A stretch of DNA of 16,724 nucleotides from Euperipatoides rowelli (taxonomy: Eukaryota; Onychophora; Udeonychophora; Euonychophora; Peripatopsidae). Below are positions 1-6,841 of the stretch, piece by piece. A model generated the notes under the pieces. It ran no database searches. It was given only the letters and a program-made list of their open reading frames with translations, and was not told where the DNA came from. Each line of letters begins with the position of its first letter. The stretch's first letter is position 1. The position numbers and the translations under genes are program-made. Location: NCBI GenBank assembly GCA_003024985.2, contig PXIH01S0038488.1; one strand, given 5' to 3'.

Positions 1-16
1 TCAATAAATTTATTTA

Positions 17-44
17 GGTGGAACTTCCTTCGGGACTCCCCACC
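17..44. repeat. GC-rich hairpin with UUCG tetraloop
   Basis: Arms GGTGG (17-21) and CCACC (40-44) enclose an inner stem TCC (26-28) / GGA (33-35) closed by TTCG. As RNA this is the very stable C(UUCG)G tetraloop. It stands out against the AT-rich background and lies 55 bases before a broken gene. The pairing is seen in the sequence. A role as structured RNA, transcript end or relic of a small inserted palindrome is inference. Confidence 0.5.
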
Positions 45-99
45 ATTTTAAAGCCATACGCTAATAATAAATTTATTTATAAAGAAATAATTAAAGCAG

Positions 100-593
100 A
101 TGTCTCAACAAACTTTTAAAGAGAAATTTATTGAAGAATTAAAAAAACACTCAGAACACGATTTTATAAAACCATTGTTTTATATAGGAGGAGATAGAGG
201 AAGACATTTGAATAAATATAGAACCTTGTTTGGTGAGTTTCCAAATAATATTGAACGTAAAAATTCATGTATATGTACTCACCATATTGAATAACAATGT
301 TATATTAAAAATAAAATTACTGAAGAAATTTTAGTTGTTGGCAATTGTTGTATAAATAGATTTATATGCAACACAGACCAAAGATGTGAACTGTGTAAAG
401 AGCCACATAAAAATCGGAAAAATAATTATTGTAACAAATGTAGACTATCTAGAGCATCTAGTATTTGTACAGTTATTGTACTTGGATTATGGATAATGAA
501 AATTTATGGGGGAATTTATTATTATTTCAAAAATGGTTTGAAGATAAAGATGGTTCAAATGAAGACGAAGATAGTTCCAACGAAAATTCTTAA
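100..593 (+). pseudogene. Broken Cys/His-rich (zinc-binding type) NCLDV small protein
   Basis: The ATG at 100 opens a 64-residue frame ending in CICTHHIE at a TAA (292-294). The same frame then continues with sensible coding: a GNCC motif, then CELCKEPHKNR and YCNKCR, which look like CxxC zinc-binding pairs. After about residue 125 the sensible reading moves to another frame (open from 462), giving an acidic Asp/Glu/Ser/Asn-rich tail that ends at TAA 591-593. The pattern of CIC-x-H, GNCC and C-x-x-C-K-x-P-H-K-N-R recalls small proteins repeated in several giant-virus genomes; this family link is from memory and the function is unknown. I read the locus as one gene with a nonsense codon and one frameshift (462-495). 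The alternative is a short 64-residue protein that happens to be followed by coding-like sequence. No early promoter motif is visible upstream. Confidence 0.6.
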
Positions 594-601
594 ACAATAT
601 T

Positions 602-1216
602 TTGTATTATTTAAAATATCATCATATTGAAATAAATGAATTTCATAATGACCATATTTACAATAAAGATGTAAATATTACATCAGATCCTTATTTATGT
701 TCTTATAATGATGAATGTTTAAATAAAGATTTTTCTCTGGATGACTATATCGATTTTTCGGTATCGGTTTCTGATAGTATAAATAACTTTGAAGTATGTC
801 ATACATGTGACTTTTGTTCTTTTTTTGATACATGGTTAACAACAAACAATTCTTTATTTTTTGATACAGATACATCGTTTTCTGGTGACAGTGTATCTAA
901 AAATTTAGGAGAATTTTCCAATAACAATATTCAAAAAAAATTTACAAAGTTACAATATAACAAACAAAGATTAGAAAAGAGACGTGAAAAAGAAAAAGAA
1001 CGTAGATATAATTTGAAACAATTGTTTGATAAATTAGAAAAATGCTTACAATGTAAAAAACAACTGTCAAAAAATGAAATTTTACAAAAGAGCCAGACTT
1101 ATATAAATTTTTTAGAATCTGAGTCTCAAAGATTAATTTTAACAAAAAAGGAACTTAAGAAAGAAAATTTTATGTTGCTTAAAAAATTGAAGTTAATGAA
1201 AAAGATTATGGAATAA
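602..1216 (+). CDS. bHLH leucine-zipper transcription factor-like protein, 5' end uncertain
   Basis: The C-terminal half has the full layout of a basic helix-loop-helix leucine-zipper protein of the Myc/Max/USF type. A basic stretch (about residues 117-135, counting from 602) ends in EKERR, giving the E-x-x-R-R signature (E131, R134, R135) that reads E-box DNA, with an Arg four residues before the Glu. Helix 1 is about 136-150, a short loop with CKKQ follows, and helix 2 is about 157-172 (NEILQKSQTYINFL). Helix 2 runs straight into a zipper with L171, L178, L185, L192 and M199 at exact seven-residue spacing. The N-terminal 115 residues are acidic and Asp/Ser/Phe-rich, activation-domain-like, with C66-x2-C69-x2-C72. 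No ATG exists in frame before the core: the frame opens after a TAG at 572-574 and 602 is a TTG. The 5' end is therefore non-AUG, lost or frame-shifted. Dimer formation and DNA binding are inferred. A bZIP is the alternative, but helix 1-loop-helix 2 argues for bHLH. Confidence 0.7.
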   Translation: MYYLKYHHIEINEFHNDHIYNKDVNITSDPYLCSYNDECLNKDFSLDDYIDFSVSVSDSINNFEVCHTCDFCSFFDTWLTTNNSLFFDTDTSFSGDSVSKNLGEFSNNNIQKKFTKLQYNKQRLEKRREKEKERRYNLKQLFDKLEKCLQCKKQLSKNEILQKSQTYINFLESESQRLILTKKELKKENFMLLKKLKLMKKIME

Positions 1217-1231
1217 ATTAAACACAAAAGT

Positions 1232-1576
1232 ATGGACTTAATTAATAATAAATTAAATATTGAAATTCAAAAGTTTTGCTTAGATTTAGAAAAAAAATAT
1301 AATATAAACCATAATAATTTAATTGATTTGTGGTTTAAAAAAGAATCGACTGAATGTCTATGTGAGGTAAACCTTGAAAATAAAATAAAATTCAATCAAA
1401 AGTACAATTCTGATACAATTAAAATAATGAATATTTTATTTTTGATATGTTCAGATGGAGTTTTTGGAAAAATTGAAAACAACGACGTAAAACCCTTAAC
1501 AGATGAAGATGAAAAAATTTGTGTTAAATTTGGATATAAAATTATGATTGGGTGTTTAAATGATATTCCAATTTAA
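1232..1576 (+). CDS. Hypothetical protein, 114 residues
   Basis: The ATG lies 15 bases after the bHLH stop in the same direction, so the two may share a transcript or this gene's promoter lies inside the upstream gene. The N-terminus has an amphipathic segment with the pattern FCLDLEKKYNI...LIDLW, a short helix motif I have seen in several NCLDV small proteins but cannot tie to a function. The middle carries C42-x-C44 and a hydrophobic stretch (IMNILFLICSDGVFG). The C-terminal third is acidic, then hydrophobic. No signal peptide or clear transmembrane helix is present. The reading frame is intact and ends 17 bases before a strong hairpin. Family unknown. Confidence 0.7.
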   Translation: MDLINNKLNIEIQKFCLDLEKKYNINHNNLIDLWFKKESTECLCEVNLENKIKFNQKYNSDTIKIMNILFLICSDGVFGKIENNDVKPLTDEDEKICVKFGYKIMIGCLNDIPI

Positions 1577-1593
1577 TCGGTCAAAAAATTATT

Positions 1594-1630
1594 TTTAAAT
1601 TTTAATGGTTTTTAACCATTAAAATTTAAA
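1594..1630. terminator. Bidirectional AT-rich hairpin between convergent genes
   Basis: Perfect 17-bp stem: TTTAAATTTTAATGGTT (1594-1610) pairs with AACCATTAAAATTTAAA (1614-1630) around a TTT loop. It lies between the stop of the plus gene (1576) and the stop of the minus coiled-coil gene (1688). Hairpins at gene ends define transcript 3' ends in some giant viruses (best known in mimivirus), so a shared 3'-end signal is likely. The arm core TTTTAATGG recurs at other junctions in this window. Confidence 0.75.
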
Positions 1631-1687
1631 TTAAAAATTAAAATGATATTTCTTCATTGTTATAATTTTTATAATAGAAATTATGGC

Positions 1688-1942
1688 TCAGTGATTACGA
1701 TTACGAAATATGTTATGGTTAAAGTTGTGTTGATAACTATGGTTTTCACTATGAAGTCTATTAATTTCAGCTAAATTTTTTCTATTTTCGGCTTCAGAAC
1801 TTTTAATTACATTTTCTTTAATTTGAATTTTTCTATTTGCGTCTTCTAAAAATCTTGTCAATTCATTAACTCGTTGGGTTAGTTGATTATTTTGTTGGGT
1901 CAGTTGATTGTTTTGTTGTTGTACTTGTTGTAAGGTTGACAT
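1688..1942 (-). CDS. Small coiled-coil protein with Gln/Asn heptad repeat
   Basis: An 84-residue protein starting MSTLQQVQQ. Residues 4-66 are almost wholly coiled coil. The heptad QNNQLTQ occurs twice in succession, with Leu at 14 and 21 followed by V25/L28, then a charged coil (RFLEDANRKIQIKENVIKSSEAEN) and a His/Asn-rich tail (HSYQHNFNHNIFRNRNH). It has no signal peptide, transmembrane segment or cysteine. It looks like an oligomerising structural or scaffold component; this is inference and I do not recognise a family. It is divergently paired with the gene at 2008 and shares the symmetric promoter region between them. Its 3' end faces the hairpin at 1594-1630. The ATG sits in an ATAAAAATG context like other starts here. 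Confidence 0.75.
   Translation of the reverse strand: MSTLQQVQQQNNQLTQQNNQLTQRVNELTRFLEDANRKIQIKENVIKSSEAENRKNLAEINRLHSENHSYQHNFNHNIFRNRNH
1874..1915. repeat. Tandem 21-bp repeat inside the coiled-coil gene
   Basis: Two adjacent 21-bp units (1874-1894 and 1895-1915) match at 19 of 21 positions and encode the doubled QNNQLTQ heptad. A recent in-frame duplication lengthening the coil by one heptad explains it. Confidence 0.8.
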
Positions 1943-2007
1943 TTTTATATCCCATTAATTAACTTTAAAAAATATATTTGATATATTTTTTATAATAAAC
2001 GGCTATA
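1943..2007. promoter_or_regulatory. Symmetric AT-only divergent promoter
   Basis: Between two divergent ATGs (1942 minus, 2008 plus) lies a perfect dyad, AAAAAATATAT (1967-1977) and ATATATTTTTT (1981-1991), around TTG. Its centre is about 29 bases from the plus start and 37 from the minus start, so each gene sees the same TATA-like element at similar distance. It lacks AAAATTGA, the early element seen before other genes here, so this may be a different temporal class (inference). Confidence 0.5.
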
Positions 2008-2247
2008 ATGAATTTTATAAGAGAAAACGAAACAAAGTATATATTATCTACTTATAAGTCAATGACACCTAAAAATTTAATGGAATATCTATTAGAATAT
2101 AACTATGACAACGATTGTGTTTATATTTTTAATAACCTACCTAAAGAGGCAAATGATGAACAAATAAAGGTAAATGACCAAAAGTTAAAACAATTAGATG
2201 TTATGATTGAATTTATGAAACAATATAATAAACAAACTCGACAATGA
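2008..2247 (+). CDS. Hypothetical 79-residue protein, probably frameshifted at its 3' end
   Basis: An intact short frame starting MNFIRENETKYILSTYKS. The sequence is charged, probably helical, with no cysteine, signal or membrane segment. The family is not recognised. Its frame stops at TGA 2245-2247. A second frame, open from 2219, gives a further 23 codons of coil-like sequence (EHQLENKRELNRQLG) ending at TAA 2312-2314, exactly where the 2307-2338 hairpin begins. In this window hairpins usually mark true gene ends, so the original protein probably ended there and a one-base shift between about 2219 and 2245 truncated it. The alternative is that the short form is the working protein. The start is shared with the divergent promoter at 1943-2007. 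Confidence 0.6.
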   Translation: MNFIRENETKYILSTYKSMTPKNLMEYLLEYNYDNDCVYIFNNLPKEANDEQIKVNDQKLKQLDVMIEFMKQYNKQTRQ

Positions 2248-2306
2248 TATTTATCTATTAGAACATCAATTGGAAAATAAAAGGGAGTTAAATAGACAAT
2301 TGGGAA

Positions 2307-2338
2307 TATTTTAAAACCGAGATTGTGGTTTTAAAATA
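2307..2338. terminator. AT-rich hairpin at end of the 2008 gene
   Basis: A 12-bp stem: ATTTTAAAACC core on the left (2307-2318), GGTTTTAAAA plus flank on the right (2327-2338), with an 8-base loop GAGATTGT. The left arm overlaps the TAA at 2312-2314 of the alternative frame, which supports that TAA as the ancestral gene end. Probable transcript 3' end. Confidence 0.65.
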
Positions 2339-2413
2339 GAGCCCGGCAACACATTTTTGTGCCGGAACAGGTTGATTAAAGGCCTAAACCGTGATGGAGA
2401 AGAAAATAGAGCC
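2333..2413. repeat. 70-bp cassette flanked by 11-bp direct repeats, with GC-rich hairpin
   Basis: The 11-mer AAAATAGAGCC occurs at 2333-2343 and again at 2403-2413, exactly 70 bases apart. Between them is a GC-rich hairpin: CCGGCA (2343-2348) pairs with TGCCGG (2360-2365), with a bulged continuation around a T-rich loop. The segment is richer in G+C than its flanks. It could be a small insertion with a target duplication, a local tandem slip, or a structured leader of the polymerase transcript. It does not fold as a tRNA. Confidence 0.45.
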
Positions 2414-2416
2414 ATA

Positions 2417-2424
2417 AAAATTGA
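2417..2424 (+). promoter_or_regulatory. Early promoter element AAAATTGA before DNA polymerase
   Basis: Exact AAAATTGA with 46 bases between its end and the ATG at 2471. This octamer is the known early promoter of mimivirus, and AAAAT is the known essential core of the Chilo iridescent virus DNA polymerase promoter. The same octamer with the same 46-base spacing precedes the KilA-N gene at 15851. It supports the 2471 start. Confidence 0.7.
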
Positions 2425-2470
2425 TTATTTGTTTTTGAAGAGATTTAAAAAATCAAATGTACATTATAAA

Positions 2471-5400
2471 ATGGAGAAAACAATGTTTGCATATTCGTGG
2501 CATCAAACAGATGATGAAACGAAAAATTGGTCAAAAAGTAAAGAATCTTTAAGAATTTATGGTATAACAGATGATGGAAAAACAACTTGTCTTATTGTTA
2601 ATGATTTTAAACCATTTGTTCATATTGAATTACCATCATCAATTAATTGGAGACAAAAAATAGGCGGGCAACCTAAAGTTCAAAAAATTATGGATTATTT
2701 AAATTTTATATTAGGAGATTTAAAACCTGTGAAAAACAGAACTATTTTTATAGATAAGTATAAACTTTATGGATCAAATTATGTTCAAACATCTCCGGGA
2801 GTGTTTCAAAGAAAAAAGTTTCCGTATTTAGTTCTATTTTTTGAAAGTCGTAAACATATAAAAAATTTAGAATACAAATTAAAAAACACTGTGGATGTTC
2901 CTGGTTTTGGTAAAATAAAATTAAATGTTAGAGAAACAAACGTGTCGCCAATTCTTCAATTATGTGTTGAAAGAAATCTTCCATCTGCAGGTTGGATTGG
3001 TTTTAAAGTAGAAGGAAGAGGAGCATTAACTGGATATGGAGAACTCGTAGAAAATAAAAAGAAATTTACAGATTGCGATGAAGAATATATAATATCCAAA
3101 AACTATATATATTCTATTGACAAACACGTACCCGTTAAAACTAAAGTAATGGCATGGGATATAGAAGTATATTCTGAAGATGGTAATTTTCCAGATGCGA
3201 TGAAACCTGGAAATGTTGTTTTCCAGATTTCGTGTATATTTTTTATAGTTGGAACTAGTTATAAACAAAAATATTTATTAACATTAGGAGATCCATTAGA
3301 ATATAAAGAAAATAAGAATGAAGAAGAAAGTATAGAAGGTTGTGGTAAAGATACTATAGTATATAGGTTTAAAACTGAAGAAGACCTTATTATTGCGTTT
3401 TCATCTTTACAAAAACGAGAAAAGCCACATATAACAACTGGCTGGAATATATTTAATTTTGATACAACGTTTTTGTTAAAAAGAGCAAAATTACATAGAT
3501 GTCTTCCAAACTTTTTATTACAAGGATTTCCAAAATACCAACTTGGAAAAGAAAAAGAAGTTAAATGGCAGTCAAAAGCATATGGAACAACAGATTTAAA
3601 ATTTATAGATTGTGAAGGAATTTTATGTATTGATTTAATGGATGCTGTACAAAAGGAACACAAACTAGATAGTTATTCTCTTAATTTTGTGGCAAAACAT
3701 TTTTTAGGCTCAAAAAAAGATGATTTAAAACCAAAAGAAATTTTTATTTGTTACAGAGAAGGTATTAAGAAAGAAGTTAAAAATATAGTCATTCATCCAT
3801 TATCTAATAATTTAAATATATATTTAGGAAAGGAAGAAATTCTGATAGAAAATAAGAAATTTAAGAAACCATTAAAACCTTTTTTTCGTATTCAAAATGC
3901 TGGTAAATTAGTAAGTGACGAAGACGATTCTGTATTTCATGTAAATTATAGAGGTGAAGTGTTTTCATTTTTAATAGCAGTTCATGACGAAGAAAAATAT
4001 GAAACCAAAACTGTATCAGAGTTTAATAATTATAAAAATACTTATGGAACATATACATTGTCAGCTCAAAAAGCAATGGCTAAAGTAGGTAAATATTGTG
4101 TTCAAGATAGTGTTTTGGTAGCCGACATATTTGAACATTTACAAACATGGCTATCTTTTTCTGAAATGTCTAGAACTTGTACAACTCCAATAATGACAAT
4201 ACATGTTCATGGTCAACAAGTTAAATTTTTTAATCAAGTTTATAAGTATTGTTACGACCATAAAACGGTAACGGATAAAGAAACATATAAAGTAGATGAA
4301 AAAGAAAGATATAGAGGTGCCGAAGTTTTTGATCCAGTGCCAGGATTAAAAAGAAATGTTGTTCCTTTAGATTTTGCATCACTTTACCCAAGTTTAATTA
4401 TTGCAAGAAACATGTGTTATTCTACTTTTGTAGACAATGATGATATACCTGATGAAATGTGTCATGTTATGGAATGGGATGATCATGTTGCTTGTAGTCA
4501 TGATCCAAAAGTTATTCGTAAAAATGCTATTACAGAGGAGTTAGAAAAGTTAAAAAAGATTGCTAATGCTAAAAAAATGTATACCCAAGGAACAAGAACA
4601 TATAAGAAAATGATGTGTTCGTATCTTGTTATGGAGAATACAAAAGAAAAGAGTGAAATGTCTAAACATTTAAAAGACCTTGATAGAGAAAATAATGAAT
4701 TGTTAAATATAGTTAATAAACAAACTCCTGGTTATATAGAAAGTATAAAAAAGAAAATATCAGACTTAACATCTGAAAGATCAGAGATTACGAAAAAATT
4801 AAGTAAGAGTGTAATGTGTGTTTCTAATCGAAGATATAGATTTCTAAAAGAACCGAAAGGAATTTTACCCACAATCATACAAAATCTTTTAGATGCCAGA
4901 AAAAATACAAGAACTGAAATTAAAAATTACAAATCAAGATTGGCATTGTTAATGACAAAAGAAAACAAGTCTAAAGAAGACATTAATGAAATAACATCTA
5001 TAGAAAATTTATTGCCAATTTTAGATAAACGTCAAAATTCTTATAAAATTAGTGCTAATTCTATGTATGGTGCAACTGGAGTTAGAGTTGGAGCTTTACC
5101 ATTCATGCCCATTGCAATGTGTACCACTTATATGGGTAGAAAAAGTATTGTGGAAGTTTCTCAATATTTAAAGGAATTAGGTGGAAGAGTAGTGTATGGG
5201 GATACGGATAGTAATTATGTTACTTTTGACGATGTAGTAGATAAAAATGTAAAAGTTGGAACTGAAGAATTTAGCAGGGAAATGAAAAAGTTATGGAATC
5301 ATGCGATTGAAATTGCTAAAACAATATCCAAAAAATTTGATAATCCAATAACATTAGAATTTGAAAACGCAATATATTTTAAATTTTTAATCTTAACAAA

Positions 5401-6301
5401 AAAAAGATACATGTATTATACTTGCGGAAAGGATGGAAATGTTTTAATGGATTCGAATGGAAAACCTAAAATGGGACGAAGAGGTGTTATTTTATCTAGA
5501 CGAGACAATTGTAAATATATGAAAGATGTATATGCTGATGTAATAGATAAAATATTTGATGAACAAAGTGAGAACGAAATTTTAAATGGAGTCGTTGAAA
5601 AAACGTTAGATTTGTACACAAGACAAATTGAATTTACGTCATGTGAAAAAGATGAAAACTATTTACAGAATTTAATCATTACAAAAAGTGTAGGAGATTA
5701 TGGAGGAGATATAGCTACATTTGAACCTGTTTTAGGAAAGAATGAAAAGGGTGAAGATAAATGGAAAATTGGAAATTATGTTGTTCCTCTCATAACCGAT
5801 GAAATAATTAAAACTTGTGGAACAAATGGGCTTCCTATGACACAAAACGAAATTAAATATTGGTATCTAGAACGACTGCCTTGTCAAGTTCAGTTAGAGG
5901 TTAAAATTAAAAGAAGAGGACACAACAAAGAAGAAGGTCAAAGATTACCATATGTTGTTACAGATATAGGTTGCAAAGGTAAACAATCGGAAAAAATAGA
6001 ATCTGTTGAATATTTTAAAGCACATTCTAAAGTTTTAAAATTAGACTATGGTTATTATATTGAAAGATTAATAGAACCATTGGATCAAGTATTTCAAGCA
6101 GTTTTTAAAAATTGTCAAGAAAAGGAAACAATTTATTCAGATAATTTTCAAAAAACAAAACTTTTTTCTATTTTTGAAAAAAGAGGCAAACATTCACAAG
6201 CTAATTTTACAAAAGAATTACATAAATTATGTTCTGTGACAAAACCAAAACTAATTAATGAAATTAAATCTTTTTCAAAACCAGATTTAGTATTTGTTTA
6301 A
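2471..6301 (+). CDS. DNA polymerase, family B
   Basis: Replicative DNA polymerase with 3'-5' proofreading, 1276 residues from ATG 2471. That start is chosen because it has an AAAATGG context and the early element 46 bases upstream; the frame runs further back, but only to a TTG at 2357. Exonuclease motifs: D230-I-E232; N326...F-D331; Y542...D546. Polymerase motifs: A, D634-FASLYPS; B, K859-ISANSMYG; C, YGDTDS with D911 and D913; then a KKRY motif. All catalytic residues are present and no intein splits YGDTDS. The stretch between motifs A and B is long (225 residues) and holds a charged coiled-coil segment (about 700-810), so the protein is larger than the roughly 900-1000 residues typical of cellular family B enzymes; long inserts are known in NCLDV polymerases. 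A hairpin follows the stop. The identification is certain; the exact N-terminus is likely but not proven. Confidence 0.97.
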   Translation: MEKTMFAYSWHQTDDETKNWSKSKESLRIYGITDDGKTTCLIVNDFKPFVHIELPSSINWRQKIGGQPKVQKIMDYLNFILGDLKPVKNRTIFIDKYKLYGSNYVQTSPGVFQRKKFPYLVLFFESRKHIKNLEYKLKNTVDVPGFGKIKLNVRETNVSPILQLCVERNLPSAGWIGFKVEGRGALTGYGELVENKKKFTDCDEEYIISKNYIYSIDKHVPVKTKVMAWDIEVYSEDGNFPDAMKPGNVVFQISCIFFIVGTSYKQKYLLTLGDPLEYKENKNEEESIEGCGKDTIVYRFKTEEDLIIAFSSLQKREKPHITTGWNIFNFDTTFLLKRAKLHRCLPNFLLQGFPKYQLGKEKEVKWQSKAYGTTDLKFIDCEGILCIDLMDAVQKEHKLDSYSLNFVAKHFLGSKKDDLKPKEIFICYREGIKKEVKNIVIHPLSNNLNIYLGKEEILIENKKFKKPLKPFFRIQNAGKLVSDEDDSVFHVNYRGEVFSFLIAVHDEEKYETKTVSEFNNYKNTYGTYTLSAQKAMAKVGKYCVQDSVLVADIFEHLQTWLSFSEMSRTCTTPIMTIHVHGQQVKFFNQVYKYCYDHKTVTDKETYKVDEKERYRGAEVFDPVPGLKRNVVPLDFASLYPSLIIARNMCYSTFVDNDDIPDEMCHVMEWDDHVACSHDPKVIRKNAITEELEKLKKIANAKKMYTQGTRTYKKMMCSYLVMENTKEKSEMSKHLKDLDRENNELLNIVNKQTPGYIESIKKKISDLTSERSEITKKLSKSVMCVSNRRYRFLKEPKGILPTIIQNLLDARKNTRTEIKNYKSRLALLMTKENKSKEDINEITSIENLLPILDKRQNSYKISANSMYGATGVRVGALPFMPIAMCTTYMGRKSIVEVSQYLKELGGRVVYGDTDSNYVTFDDVVDKNVKVGTEEFSREMKKLWNHAIEIAKTISKKFDNPITLEFENAIYFKFLILTKKRYMYYTCGKDGNVLMDSNGKPKMGRRGVILSRRDNCKYMKDVYADVIDKIFDEQSENEILNGVVEKTLDLYTRQIEFTSCEKDENYLQNLIITKSVGDYGGDIATFEPVLGKNEKGEDKWKIGNYVVPLITDEIIKTCGTNGLPMTQNEIKYWYLERLPCQVQLEVKIKRRGHNKEEGQRLPYVVTDIGCKGKQSEKIESVEYFKAHSKVLKLDYGYYIERLIEPLDQVFQAVFKNCQEKETIYSDNFQKTKLFSIFEKRGKHSQANFTKELHKLCSVTKPKLINEIKSFSKPDLVFV

Positions 6302-6360
6302 ATTTTGTATTTTAAATTTTAGAAGTTAATAGTAAAGTTTAGTAGTATTTTGTTTAAATG

Positions 6361-6391
6361 AAATTTTAATGATAGATTATCATTAAAATTT
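6361..6391. terminator. Bidirectional hairpin between polymerase and membrane-protein genes
   Basis: Perfect 14-bp stem AAATTTTAATGATA (6361-6374) / TATCATTAAAATTT (6378-6391) with loop GAT. It lies between two convergent stops and touches the TTA stop complement of the minus gene at 6394. It has the same TTTTAAT core as the other junction hairpins, consistent with a shared 3'-end signal. Confidence 0.75.
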
Positions 6392-6393
6392 AA

Positions 6394-6798
6394 TTACCAA
6401 TGACCATCTCCTCCCACTCCTCCTACAGTATATAAATCGTTTCCTATATAAACACCTCCTAATTTTGATTCTAGAATAGGATCTCTTGGACTATATAAAC
6501 CTCCTCCAAAATGACCTCCTAATGCATTTTTAGCCTCTGCATATGGAACTCTATCTCCAAATGACCAAGCAGGACCATGAGGATACTTTTCCCATCCATA
6601 TAAATAATCAGCAGGATTATATTGTACATGTGATGAGAGACCAGCATACATTGGTAAAAACGGTACTCCTGTTGGTGTGGGTGGTGTTGGTGGTGTAGGT
6701 GGAGGAAGATGTACTTCTTTTTTCTTTTCGTATAGCCACCACAGAACGGCAACAATAACTAACAATAAACTTAAAGGGATTAATAAATTCTGTTTCAT
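6394..6798 (-). CDS. Proline-rich single-pass membrane protein, Gly/Trp/Tyr-rich C-terminal domain
   Basis: A 134-residue protein. Residues 4-23 (LLIPLSLLLVIVAVLWWLYE) form one strong transmembrane helix or uncleaved signal anchor, followed by KKK, which predicts the N-terminus outside or luminal by charge only weakly. Residues 32-43 are a rigid PPTPPTPPTPT linker. The C-terminal 90 residues are rich in Gly, Tyr, Trp and Pro, with GGHFGGG and GGVGGDGHW, and contain no cysteine. Size and layout suit a virion inner-membrane or capsid-associated protein, but that is inference and I recognise no family. It lies downstream of the macrodomain gene on the same strand (43-base gap) and ends at the hairpin 6361-6391. 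An AAAATTGT near-match to the early element lies 27 bases upstream of the ATG. Confidence 0.85.
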   Translation of the reverse strand: MKQNLLIPLSLLLVIVAVLWWLYEKKKEVHLPPPTPPTPPTPTGVPFLPMYAGLSSHVQYNPADYLYGWEKYPHGPAWSFGDRVPYAEAKNALGGHFGGGLYSPRDPILESKLGGVYIGNDLYTVGGVGGDGHW

Positions 6799-6825
6799 TG
6801 CTTTATTAATTTTATCGTAAAAAAT

Positions 6826-6833
6826 ACAATTTT
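6826..6833 (-). promoter_or_regulatory. Near-match early element AAAATTGT
   Basis: On the minus strand AAAATTGT (one mismatch to AAAATTGA) lies 27 bases before the ATG at 6798, in the 43-base gap after the macrodomain stop. It suggests the membrane-protein gene has its own promoter. With a single short motif this is tentative. Confidence 0.3.
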
Positions 6834-6841
6834 ACAACTTC

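Noticed and set aside
678-875. Reverse and other-frame ORFs opposite large genes (for example 678-875, 3026-3268, 3259-3663, 6519-6755, 14601-14870)
   Set aside because: They lie wholly within better-supported genes, lack domain motifs and have unnatural composition for proteins; they are shadows of the real frames.
2340-2415. tRNA or tRNA-like gene in the GC-rich segment
   Set aside because: No cloverleaf can be built: there is no T-arm consensus, no seven-base acceptor stem, and the hairpin is too simple.
2357-2470. N-terminal extension of DNA polymerase from a TTG at 2357
   Set aside because: The extension would start inside the GC hairpin and translate through the AAAATTGA promoter. ATG 2471 has the usual AAAATGG context and the same promoter spacing as another gene.
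5195-5212. Intein in the polymerase YGDTDS motif
   Set aside because: The motif is uninterrupted and no intein blocks occur in the protein.
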